DNA of 64,000 nt from Pseudomonadota bacterium (GTDB lineage: Bacteria; Pseudomonadota; Gammaproteobacteria; Steroidobacterales; Steroidobacteraceae): contig JANXUT010000060.1 in NCBI GenBank assembly GCA_025356075.1, positions 116,322-180,321 on the forward strand, given 5' to 3'. Each line of letters begins with the position of its first letter. The first letter of the stretch is position 1. The notes beneath the pieces are model-generated. The model searched no databases, was not told the DNA's origin, and saw nothing but the letters and a program-made list of their open reading frames with translations. This document shows, piece by piece, positions 28,069-35,339 of this stretch. Both the position numbers and the translations under genes were made by a program.

Positions 28069-28764
28069 CTAGCTGGGTCGGGTCGAGAAGCGATAACCGG
28101 CGCCCCGCACCGTCTGGATCAGGCGGTCGGCGTCGAAGCCCTCGAGCGCCTTGCGAAGCCGGCGGATGTGCACGTCGACGGTGCGCTCCTCGACGTACAC
28201 GTTACCGCCCCAGACCCGGTCGAGCAATTGCGAGCGCGAGTAGACGCGCTCGGGATGCGTCATGAAGAACGACAGCAGTCGGTATTCGGTGGGACCTAGC
28301 GGCACGCTCGCCTCGCCCACCGTGATGCGATGTCCCGCCGTGTCGAGGGTCAGGGCGCCGGCGGCCACGAGCTCACCCGGCACCGCGCTCGTGCTTCGCC
28401 TCAATACCGCGTTGATCCGCGCGAGGAGCTCGCGCGGCGAGAAGGGCTTGGTGATGTAGTCATCGGCACCGCCCTCGAGGCCGCTGACCTTGTCCTGCTC
28501 CTCGGCGCGCGCCGTCAGCATGATGACCGGGACGTCACGGGTGTCCTTGTCCTTCTTGAGCGCGCGCGTGAGCTCGAGCCCGCTCATGTCGGGCAGCATC
28601 CAGTCGACGAGCACGAGGTCGGGTCGCCGGTCGGCGATCCTGGCGCGCGCGCCGCGCGTGTCCTCGGCCTCGACCACCTCGAAGCCCGCGCGCCGCAACC
28701 CGAAGGCGACCATCTCGCGGATCGGGCGCTCGTCTTCGACGAGGAGGATCTGGCGGCTGGTCAT
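28069..28764 (-). CDS. phoB: Phosphate regulon response regulator
   Basis: OmpR/PhoB-type transcription factor, 231 residues: receiver domain with acidic pair ED, phospho-acceptor Asp in [12 protein letters not shown], Thr in MLTARAEE and Lys in [11 protein letters not shown], then a winged-helix DNA-binding domain ([29 protein letters not shown] ... [12 protein letters not shown]). ATG 28764 is preferred over the in-frame ATG at 28782: the -10 at 28800-28795 puts the transcript start near 28788, leaving only a few bases before 28782, while 28764 also matches the usual length. It has a Pho box and so is probably autoregulated. Confidence 0.95.
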   Translation of the reverse strand: MTSRQILLVEDERPIREMVAFGLRRAGFEVVEAEDTRGARARIADRRPDLVLVDWMLPDMSGLELTRALKKDKDTRDVPVIMLTARAEEQDKVSGLEGGADDYITKPFSPRELLARINAVLRRSTSAVPGELVAAGALTLDTAGHRITVGEASVPLGPTEYRLLSFFMTHPERVYSRSQLLDRVWGGNVYVEERTVDVHIRRLRKALEGFDADRLIQTVRGAGYRFSTRPS

Positions 28765-28794
28765 GGCGGACTCGCGAGGCATCGGAGGATCCGT

Positions 28795-28830
28795 TTATTA
28801 CAACGGTGAATTGTGACGCTTCGGTGACGC
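28795..28830 (-). promoter_or_regulatory. Pho box and -10 of phoB-phoR
   Basis: Two identical heptamers GCGTCAC (leftward, 28830-28824 and 28819-28813) lie at an exact 11-bp period with a 4-bp spacer, the architecture of a PhoB box. A further GCGTCGC lies just upstream. TAATAA (28800-28795) follows the box after 12 nt, about the -10 spacing seen at PhoB-dependent promoters that lack a -35. Confidence 0.75.
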
Positions 28831-28865
28831 TGCGACGCCAAACCTCATAATCCGTCAAATCGCCG

Positions 28866-29558
28866 TCATTTGCCCGGCGACCGCGCCGAACGCGTCGCGA
28901 CGTCGTTGCGAAGGTAGACGGGCTCGGCGTCGACGGCCGAGCAGGTCCGCCCGGCAGCAAGTTCGTGGAGGGCAAGCCGCGCAATCGTCACCGCATCGGG
29001 GAGTAAATCCGGCCAGCACGCCGCGAGCCGGGCACCGAGGCGCTCCTCGAGCGCCGGGTACGCCGACCAGCCGTGGCCGGCGGCGACCACCGTGGCGCCA
29101 GCGGGCGGCGCCGGCACCGCTCCTGGCGCCGCGAGCCCCTCGGCGATGAGTTCGCAGCCCGACTCCGCGGCCGCGCGCACGAGGCCCCAGTACACCTCGC
29201 CCATGCGCGCATCCAAGCAGGCAAGCGCGTAGTCGGCCGGAGTTCTGCCGAGCGCGGCGGCGCCGAGCGCCTTCAGGTCCGAGATCGGGACCAGCGGCAG
29301 GCCCGTGCCGAGCGCGAGGCCCTGCGCGAGGCTGATCGCGATCCTTACGCCCGTGAACGCGCCCGGTCCCCGCCCGAAGGCAATGCCATCGAGCGCGGCG
29401 AGCGTCGCGCCCGCTTCGCCTAGGAGTTCATCGACCATCGGCAACAGCCGCTCGGCGTGACCGCGGCCGAGCACCTCGTAGCGATGGTGGACGTCGGTGC
29501 CGAGGATGAGTGCGGCGCTGCACGCCTCGGTCGCCGTGTCGAGCGCGAGCACGTTCAA
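28866..29558 (-). CDS. tsaB: tRNA threonylcarbamoyladenosine synthesis protein TsaB
   Basis: ASKHA-fold partner of TsaD in the t6A modification of ANN-decoding tRNAs. The 230-residue protein opens LALDTATEACSAALI and has HAERLLPMVDELLGEAG and GIAFGRGPGAFTGVRI, the TsaB signature; it lacks the catalytic His motif of TsaD, as expected. Its ATG overlaps the stop of the upstream helicase gene (ATGA at 29558-29555), so the two are coupled. Confidence 0.95.
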   Translation of the reverse strand: MNVLALDTATEACSAALILGTDVHHRYEVLGRGHAERLLPMVDELLGEAGATLAALDGIAFGRGPGAFTGVRIAISLAQGLALGTGLPLVPISDLKALGAAALGRTPADYALACLDARMGEVYWGLVRAAAESGCELIAEGLAAPGAVPAPPAGATVVAAGHGWSAYPALEERLGARLAACWPDLLPDAVTIARLALHELAAGRTCSAVDAEPVYLRNDVATRSARSPGK

Positions 29559-31504
29559 GGCGCCGCCGCGAGCACGTCGCGTAGGTGGTGACGCAGGAAC
29601 TCGCCCGCTTCGGCGGGATCGCGCGTCACGGTCATCGGCGGCAGGCTCGACAGGAATGCACGCCCGTAGTTGCGGGTCGTCAGGCGCGGGTCGCCGAGCA
29701 TCACGACGCCGAAGTCATCCGGATCCCGGATCAGCCGGCCGACGCCTTGCTTGAGGCTCAGCACCGCCTGCGGCAGCTGGTATTCCATGAAGCCGTTGCG
29801 GCCGCCGCGCTTCAGACCCTCGAGCCGCGCCTTCAGTATTGGATCGTCGGGCGAGCCGAAAGGCAGCTTGTCGATGACGACGAGCGAGAGCGCGGGACCG
29901 CGGACGTCGACGCCCTCCCAAAAGCTCCCGGTGCCGAGGAGGACAGCGTTGCCGATCTCGCGAAACCGCCTGAGCAGCCCGTCACGCGGCCCCTCGCCCT
30001 GCACGAGCACCGGAAATGCGTCGTCAGGGCCGAGAGACTCCTTGAGGAGCCGTGCGCCCTCGCCGAGCGCCCGGTAGCTCGTGAAGAGCAAGAAGGCGCG
30101 CCCGCCCGCCGCGCGGATTAGCGGCAGCGCCTGGGCGATGATCGCGCCGGTGTAGGCGCGATCCGCCGGGTCCGGCAGGCCGAGTGGCAGGAAGAGCCGC
30201 GATTGCGTCTCGTAGTCGAACGGGCTCGCAATCAGGAGCGTCCGCGCGTGCTCGGCGCCGACGCGGCCGGTGAAGTGGCTGAAGTCATCGCCAACCGCGA
30301 GCGTCGCGGAGGTGTAGATCCACGCGCACGGTCGCGCCTCGACCTGCGACTTCAGCCGCTCGGCGACCTCAAAGGGCGTGAACTCGAAGCTCCAGCTGCG
30401 CGCGCCACTCTCGACCCAGCGTAGTCCCGTCGATTCATCGAGCTCGAGGATCGAGGCGAGGCGCGCCGCTGCATCGGCGGCCCGCCGCCCGCACTGGCGC
30501 ACGCCGGGCGCCTCGAGCGCCGGCGCATCGAGGAGCGCGGCGATGGCGAGCAGTGCGGCGCCGAGATCGGCCGCCGCCTCAGGCACCGCATCGGGGAGCG
30601 CGGCCCACTCGATGCGCTCACCAAGTCCCGTCAGCGCGCGCTGCAAAACCGTGAGCTGCTGCTCGAGCCCCTCGATCAGCGCCCGCGCGCCAGCATCGAG
30701 TAGCCCCGCGCGGGTGAGCTCGGCGAGCGCATCGCGCGCGAGCGATTCGACCGAGCGGGCACCCAAGCGCGTGCCGAAGAACTGCGCGGCGACTTCCGGG
30801 AACTGGTGCGCCTCGTCGAGGATGACCGCATCGGCACCCGGCAGGAGCTCGCCGAAGCCCTCCTCGCGCAGCGCCATGTCCGCGAGCAGCAGGTGGTGGT
30901 TCACGATGACGAGGTCCGCGGCCTGCGCCTCGCGCCGGGCCTTCAGCACGTGGCAGCCGCGAAACTCCGGGCACTCCGGACCGAGGCAGTTCTCGCGCGT
31001 CGAGGTCGCCTGCAGCCACAGGGGATCGTTGTCAGGCACCGACTCGAGTTCGCCGATGTCGCCGCTCTCGGTGGTCCGGCTCCAGCGTTCGATCCGTGCG
31101 AGGCTGCGCGACTTCGCGCGCTCGAGCCCGGGCAACTGGGGCGTACCGAGGGCGACGGTGAGCCGGTGCCGGCAGAGGTAATTCGCACGGCCCTTCAGCA
31201 GCGCGATCTTCACCGGCCGGCCGAGGGCCTGGCTCACGAGCGGCAAGTCGCGGTGGTAGAGCTGGTCCTGCAGCGTACGTGTTCCGGTCGACACGATGAC
31301 GCGCCGCCCGGAAAAGAGCGCGGGCACGAGGTACGCGAACGTCTTGCCGGTGCCGGTACCCGCCTCGACGACGAGCGAGGTGCGCAGCTCAAGCGTCTCC
31401 GCGACCGCGTCGGCCATGGCGAGCTGCTCGCGGCGGGGCCTGAACCCCGGCAGCGCGTCGGCGAGCGGCCCGTTGGGCCCAAGGAGCTGGTGGATGCTGG
31501 ACAC
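29555..31504 (-). CDS. ATP-dependent DNA helicase, DinG/YoaA family
   Basis: XPD-like superfamily 2 helicase with a 4Fe-4S cluster, acting in DNA repair. The 649 residues contain Walker A (VEAGTGTGKTF, about 47-56), four cluster cysteines C111, C173, C178 and C184 (YLCRHRL, ENCLGPECPEFRGCHV), the DEAH box at 230-233 and C-terminal motifs GTGSFWEGVDVRG and QGVGRLIRDPDDFG. It begins at GTG 31504, whose product SSIHQLLGPNGPLADALPGFRPR is the family's N-terminus; the upstream frame is Arg-rich noise. Gene pairing with tsaB is the usual place of YoaA in gammaproteobacteria. Confidence 0.92.
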   Translation of the reverse strand: MSSIHQLLGPNGPLADALPGFRPRREQLAMADAVAETLELRTSLVVEAGTGTGKTFAYLVPALFSGRRVIVSTGTRTLQDQLYHRDLPLVSQALGRPVKIALLKGRANYLCRHRLTVALGTPQLPGLERAKSRSLARIERWSRTTESGDIGELESVPDNDPLWLQATSTRENCLGPECPEFRGCHVLKARREAQAADLVIVNHHLLLADMALREEGFGELLPGADAVILDEAHQFPEVAAQFFGTRLGARSVESLARDALAELTRAGLLDAGARALIEGLEQQLTVLQRALTGLGERIEWAALPDAVPEAAADLGAALLAIAALLDAPALEAPGVRQCGRRAADAAARLASILELDESTGLRWVESGARSWSFEFTPFEVAERLKSQVEARPCAWIYTSATLAVGDDFSHFTGRVGAEHARTLLIASPFDYETQSRLFLPLGLPDPADRAYTGAIIAQALPLIRAAGGRAFLLFTSYRALGEGARLLKESLGPDDAFPVLVQGEGPRDGLLRRFREIGNAVLLGTGSFWEGVDVRGPALSLVVIDKLPFGSPDDPILKARLEGLKRGGRNGFMEYQLPQAVLSLKQGVGRLIRDPDDFGVVMLGDPRLTTRNYGRAFLSSLPPMTVTRDPAEAGEFLRHHLRDVLAAAP

Positions 31505-31812
31505 GGGCCGCGATGACTGCCTGGGAGACCGACCGCACGAGGGGCGCGTGCGCTTGCGAGTGTACCGAATGGACCCGCGCCGCGAGACCGCCCGGCAGCG
31601 CCGGCGCCGCCCGCGGCGTGCCCATCCGCCGGCACTCAATTTATGTGGGAGCCCGGGGGCTGTGACGGCCGTCGCGAGTCGGCTGCTTCAGCCGCAGGCC
31701 CTGCGGTCGATAAGTGGGAGGGCCAGCCCTCGCGAGCGGTTGGCCCGAGCCCCGGGCGGGACGGCAACGCAGCCGGGCATCCACGGCACTTCAGCGCGGT
31801 GCGGACTCCCAC
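31505..31812. other. Intergenic region with REP-like repeats
   Basis: 308 bp between the divergent helicase and secreted-protein genes. The left part is GC-rich with no visible feature. From 31645 on it holds the REP-like elements annotated separately. No convincing gene is present. Confidence 0.6.
31645..31812. repeat. REP-like palindromic elements
   Basis: GTGGGAG occurs at 31645-31651 and 31714-31720, and its reverse complement CTCCCAC at 31806-31812. The second copy runs into a perfect hairpin, GAGGGC-ca-GCCCTC (31718-31731). A short 5' head followed by an imperfect palindrome, in mixed orientation and in an intergenic gap, is the format of REP elements mobilised by RAYT transposases. 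With one locus I cannot show that it is repeated in the genome. Confidence 0.45.
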
Positions 31813-32286
31813 ATGCTCAGCTCACGGACCCTCACCTGCTCGATGAGCCTTGGCCTCCTCCTGCTGCCGGCCATGGTTGGCGCGGAATCAAGCCTTAAGA
31901 GCGGCGCCGGCACGACCGCAGTCAGCGCGAGCGCGCGCCTCGATTTCAGGATCATCATCCCGACCGTCCTCGCCCTCACGGTCGTCGACGCGGGCGATGT
32001 GGCGGCGGCCGGCGCGACGGTCAGGGTGACGAGCAACGGCCGCCAGGTCAGCATGGGCGCGGGCGTCGCGACCACCGCCGATCGCCCCGCGAATCCATTG
32101 CCCGCCGCCGAGCGCTACTCCGGTCGCGTCAGCGCCGCGGTGCTGCGCGCGCCGCGCCACGGGGTCATCGAGCAGTACGCCGACTGCTCCATCGGCCGGC
32201 CGCGGACGATCCGCGCCGCGCCGCGTCAAGGCGGCTCGCCCGTCATCGAGCTCGCGCCGCTCCTTTGCACCGCGTCGACCCCCTGA
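31813..32286 (+). CDS. Secreted subunit-like protein 1
   Basis: I do not recognise a named family. The 157-residue product starts at ATG 31813 with a signal peptide (LTCSMSLGLLLLPAMVGAES). The mature start, SSLKSGAGTTAVSASARLDFRIIIPTVLAL, parallels the next gene's SNVQTGAATAAPGATAHVDFQVVIPKILYL, so the two are probably paralogues. The rest is shorter and lacks the WTYxY ... GTYxG C-terminal block of subunits 2 and 3, ending instead with two cysteines (YADCS, PLLCTAS). It could be a specialised or degraded subunit. It is separated from the other five genes by 409 bp. Confidence 0.6.
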   Translation: MLSSRTLTCSMSLGLLLLPAMVGAESSLKSGAGTTAVSASARLDFRIIIPTVLALTVVDAGDVAAAGATVRVTSNGRQVSMGAGVATTADRPANPLPAAERYSGRVSAAVLRAPRHGVIEQYADCSIGRPRTIRAAPRQGGSPVIELAPLLCTASTP

Positions 32287-32519
32287 TCCCCTCCCCGGGA
32301 CGCCCGGCGTAGCAGCCGACGGCTCCCCGTCCGCGCGCCGGCGCGGCGCCGGCTTCCGGCGCACTCCGAAACCCCCGGTCGTGCCGCTGAGCGCGGCGCC
32401 CCGGCATGCCCGTCGCGGCCGCCCGGCACCGCCGTGTCACCCTTAAGCGCGCGGCCCGCACCGGTTCGCCGTGCGAACTGACGCACAGAAACAGCGGGTT
32501 ATCGGCCGGCCGGGCCCGA

Positions 32520-32583
32520 ACTTAAGGGAATCCCTGCCGAACTGCGACCCGGGTCAAGGTGCCAGCTGACTTATTCCCTAAGT
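32520..32583 (+). repeat. Interrupted inverted repeat
   Basis: ACTTAAGGGAAT (32520-32531) faces ATTCCCTAAGT (32573-32583); the arms are complementary apart from one missing base. The 41-nt interval is GC-rich. The AT content of the arms stands out locally, so they could be an operator or the base of an RNA stem. Confidence 0.45.
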
Positions 32584-32598
32584 ATCCCCTTCGCGCAC

Positions 32599-32660
32599 GG
32601 GGCCGCAGGAGGCCGCCACGAGCGTAGGTGGCTTTGAGGCCGCCTCTCGTGAAGTGCCCC
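32599..32660 (+). promoter_or_regulatory. Predicted RNA hairpin in 5' leader
   Basis: Nested pairing: GGGGC (32599-32603) with GCCCC (32656-32660), CACGAG (32617-32622) with CTCGTG (32646-32651), and GGTGGC (32627-32632) with GCCGCC (32639-32644, one G-U) around a 6-nt loop. It ends 35 nt before the ATG at 32696. There is no T-run, so it is not a simple terminator. Confidence 0.45.
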
Positions 32661-32695
32661 ACGGATCCGTCAGTCAGCACAGGAAGCAGATCATC

Positions 32696-33331
32696 ATGAA
32701 GACATCGGTTGCCTTGAAGAGTTTGGTGGGCGTTGCGGCGCTTGCCCTGCCGCTCATGGCCCAGGCGGAGTCGAACGTGCAGACCGGAGCTGCGACCGCG
32801 GCGCCGGGCGCGACCGCGCACGTTGATTTCCAGGTCGTGATCCCGAAGATCCTCTACCTCAGGGTAGGCACCGGCTCGTCGTACACGACCGGTAACCTCT
32901 CCTCGAACAACGCGGTCGACCTCGTGACCTTCTCCCCGACCGCAGCCCAGTTGGGCGGTGGCTCGATCGCAGGTACGGGCGGTGACCTCACCGCGGGCGT
33001 CGAGACGGCGGCGATCGTCAGCAACTCAGGCAACGTCACGCTGAATGCGACGGCGACCGGCGCGCTCGGCAACGGTGCCGGCGACACGATCGCCTACACG
33101 CAGATCACGACAGCCGCGACGACGCTGACCTCGGCGACGGCGCTGCCGGCGCCGGTGCTTGGCAACGGCACGAGCACGAACGTCGTGCTCACGGCGCCTG
33201 CGAGCAAGGTCATCGTGCAGGACGCGAAGTGGACGTACGCGTACGCCAACAGCGCGATGGTGCCGCAGGGTACCTACGGTGGCGTCAACACCAACAACAG
33301 CCGCGTGACCTACACGGCGACGATGCCCTGA
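32696..33331 (+). CDS. Secreted subunit 2, probable major structural protein
   Basis: 211-residue protein with a classic signal peptide (MKTSVALKSLVGVAALALPLMAQA) and a strong ribosome site (AGGAAG, 9 nt spacing), both suggesting high expression. The mature chain is Ala/Thr/Gly/Asn-rich, has no cysteine and looks all-beta. Key segments: VDFQVVIPKILYLRVGTGSSY near the start, and WTYAYANSAMVPQGTYGGV ... NNSRVTYTATMP at the C-terminus. The terminal alternating pattern ending in an aromatic strand resembles the chaperone-bound strand of pilins. No family name is claimed. First gene of the tight cluster with a chaperone and a barrel protein. Confidence 0.75.
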   Translation: MKTSVALKSLVGVAALALPLMAQAESNVQTGAATAAPGATAHVDFQVVIPKILYLRVGTGSSYTTGNLSSNNAVDLVTFSPTAAQLGGGSIAGTGGDLTAGVETAAIVSNSGNVTLNATATGALGNGAGDTIAYTQITTAATTLTSATALPAPVLGNGTSTNVVLTAPASKVIVQDAKWTYAYANSAMVPQGTYGGVNTNNSRVTYTATMP

Positions 33332-33351
33332 GACGGACGGAGTCTGAGCGC

Positions 33352-34059
33352 ATGCGCACTCACCCGTCCGCGCGCCCGGCCGCGCGGTCCCCTCGCGGGA
33401 CCGCCGGCCGTTCGCGCCTGGCCGATGCAACGGGACTGCGCCCGAGGATCCTCGGCGCAGTCCTGCTTGCGAGCCTCTCGGCCGAGGCGAGCGCGTACAC
33501 GCTGACCCTCACCCCCGCGTCCCCGCAGACGGTGTACCTGCAGGTCGGCGTCGGCAGCTTCACGAAGAACTACAACGCCGGCGGCGTTCCCGGCAACAAC
33601 ACCACCATCAACGTCGTCTCGACCAGCGTCGCCGCCGCCGCCGTCGGCAACGGCACCGCGCAGGCGATGACCACCGACAGCACCGCTGCCGCCAGCAACC
33701 TCGACGGCTTCGTGTTCTGCACCGTGCCGGGGCAGCTTTATATCGGCGGCTTCTACCGCACCACGGGCGCAACGACCGCCGCGGCGCGGATCACCGCGAC
33801 GGTGCCCGCCTCGCTCGTGAATGCGAGCGGCAGCACGATCCCCTTTTCGAGCATCCAGTGGACATCGAGCGGCAACGGCGACGCGGGCGTCGAGGTGTTC
33901 CCCGGCGGCACCTTTGTGAACGGCGGCGCGCAGAGCATCGGCTCCATCGCGAGCAACCAGTGGGCCGAGAGCTGCTGGACTTTCTCCTACCTCAACAACA
34001 CCGTCCCGGCAGCGGGCACCTTCACCGGTCGCGTGCTGTTCACGCTGAGCTCACCATGA
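33352..34059 (+). CDS. Secreted subunit 3
   Basis: 235-residue secreted protein homologous to subunit 2 by eye: TVYLQVGVGSFTKNYNAGG ... NNTTINVVS matches LYLRVGTGSSYTTGN, and WTFSYLNNTVPAAGTFTGRVLFTLSSP matches the WTYAYANSAMVPQGTYGGV block. It adds two cysteines (FVFCTV and ESCWTF) likely to form a disulfide. The signal peptide (ILGAVLLASLSAEASA) is preceded by about 37 Arg-rich residues from ATG 33352, unusually long, so the true start may be later. It lies 20 nt after subunit 2; its stop overlaps the next ATG. Confidence 0.72.
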   Translation: MRTHPSARPAARSPRGTAGRSRLADATGLRPRILGAVLLASLSAEASAYTLTLTPASPQTVYLQVGVGSFTKNYNAGGVPGNNTTINVVSTSVAAAAVGNGTAQAMTTDSTAAASNLDGFVFCTVPGQLYIGGFYRTTGATTAAARITATVPASLVNASGSTIPFSSIQWTSSGNGDAGVEVFPGGTFVNGGAQSIGSIASNQWAESCWTFSYLNNTVPAAGTFTGRVLFTLSSP

Positions 34060-34544
34060 ACCACTCGCCCCTCCCGACGTTGCGGTCGATTGCTTTTTTT
34101 TTCGCGCTCGGATTGAGCATAATCTGGGCGCCTGCGAGCCACGCGCGAACCTCGATCATCGATGACGCGGGCACGACGACGCTGGAGCCGACGGTCCGGC
34201 TGCGCTTCGAGTCGGCCGCGCCGCCCCGCGGCGGCGCGAACAACCGGATGGTCGGGCAGACGACGGTGCGGGTGCACCTGAACCTCGCGCCGTGGCTGAA
34301 GCACTCCGGGCGCATCTACCTCGCCCTCCCGGCCCAGCCGCCGGGGCCGCTCACGGCGATCTGGACCGCCGAGGGGCGTCTCGCCTCGGGCCAGGCGCAC
34401 TCCGGCAACCGCACGCTCATCTATGCAGGGCCCATCACGACGCCCTTTCTCGAGGACGTGCTGCGCTTCCAGTTCATGGTCGACGGCGCGCTCGTGCGCC
34501 GGCCCTTCCCGGTCACGTTCCGTTTTGAATTCGACGAGGACTAA
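34056..34544 (+). CDS. Secreted subunit 4, possible minor or tip protein
   Basis: 162 residues with a signal peptide (SIAFFFALGLSIIWAPASHA), then a short all-beta domain starting TSIIDDAGTTTLEPTVRLRFESA and ending PFPVTFRFEFDED. It lacks the WTY ... GTY block of subunits 2 and 3. The signal-peptide region contains a run of nine T (34094-34102), striking in this GC-rich DNA and a potential slippage site. The ATG overlaps the previous stop (ATGA), and the chaperone gene follows after 3 nt. Confidence 0.68.
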   Translation: MNHSPLPTLRSIAFFFALGLSIIWAPASHARTSIIDDAGTTTLEPTVRLRFESAAPPRGGANNRMVGQTTVRVHLNLAPWLKHSGRIYLALPAQPPGPLTAIWTAEGRLASGQAHSGNRTLIYAGPITTPFLEDVLRFQFMVDGALVRRPFPVTFRFEFDED

Positions 34545-34547
34545 GTC

Positions 34548-35339
34548 ATGCGACGGAGTGTTCTACTGATCTTCGCGCTCATCGGCGCCACACTCGCGGG
34601 TTCGGCCTACGCCGAGGGCTTCGCCGCGATGGTCTCGCCGCCGCGCTTTGAGCTCGTGGGGAAGCCCGGCAAGACGCTGCGCGGCGTCTTCGAGTTGAGC
34701 AACCGCTCGACCGCGCCTGCCAAGTACCGCATCCACACGGCCGACTGGACGCTCGCACCGGACTTCACCGTCACCTTCGAGGACGCGCTGCAGCCCGGCA
34801 GCTGCCGCCCGTGGGTCGCGATCGAGCGGCCCGAGGTCGTGGTGCCGGGCGCCGGCACCCTTCGCTACCGCTTCGAGGTCACGGTGCCGGCCGACGCCGC
34901 CGCGGGCGAATGCCGTTTCGCCGTGATGGTCGAGGGCGCGGAGCCCTCGATCGCACGGAGCAAGGGTCTCGATGTGCCCGTGACCGGCCGCATCGGCGTC
35001 ATCATGTACATCACGATCGGCGATGCCGCGCCGGTGCTCGAGCTCTTTGGCCCGAAGATCGCGACGTTGAACGGCCAGCGCATCCCGACGCTGCGCATCC
35101 ACAACGCCGGCAATGCCCACGGCCGCATGAGCGGCTTCCTGACCGGCACCGACGCGAAGGGCGTCGCCTACGACTTCACGCCGTCCGACTTCCCGGTCCT
35201 CCCGGCGGAGGAGCGCGAGGTGTTCCTGACGCCCTCGACCGGCACCGACGATCACCCGACGCTCGCCTTTCCGGTGCGCGTCAAGGGCACGCTCGAGTGG
35301 GGCGAGCACAAGACCGAGCTCGACCAGCTTTTTGAATGA
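34548..35339 (+). CDS. Periplasmic PapD-like chaperone
   Basis: 263 residues with signal peptide ending AGSAYAEG. The mature protein reads as two Ig-like domains: MVSPPRFELVGKPGKTLRGVFELSNRSTAPAKYRIHTADWTL resembles the first strands of fimbrial chaperones (donor-strand domain), and RIGVIMYITIG near residue 147-157 looks like the G1 strand with alternating hydrophobics before domain 2. It would fold and protect the three or four upstream subunits. The classic FGS/FGL loop signature is not obvious. Its stop overlaps the next ATG (35336), so synthesis is coupled to the barrel protein. Confidence 0.7.
   Translation: MRRSVLLIFALIGATLAGSAYAEGFAAMVSPPRFELVGKPGKTLRGVFELSNRSTAPAKYRIHTADWTLAPDFTVTFEDALQPGSCRPWVAIERPEVVVPGAGTLRYRFEVTVPADAAAGECRFAVMVEGAEPSIARSKGLDVPVTGRIGVIMYITIGDAAPVLELFGPKIATLNGQRIPTLRIHNAGNAHGRMSGFLTGTDAKGVAYDFTPSDFPVLPAEEREVFLTPSTGTDDHPTLAFPVRVKGTLEWGEHKTELDQLFE

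Larger units (their letters stand above)
32287..32695. other. 409-bp gap and structured leader before the subunit operon
   Basis: No convincing gene. The right half contains two inverted-repeat structures: interrupted arms at 32520-32531 and 32573-32583, and a nested hairpin at 32599-32660 (annotated separately). A promoter for the downstream operon should lie here, but I could not identify -35/-10 elements with confidence. Confidence 0.6.

Noticed and set aside
32460..32520. Possible c-di-GMP-I riboswitch (ACGCACAG ... GGGTTATCGG) before the surface cluster
   Set aside because: Only fragments of the consensus appear. The GGACGCAAAGCC core and the P2/P3 stems are missing.
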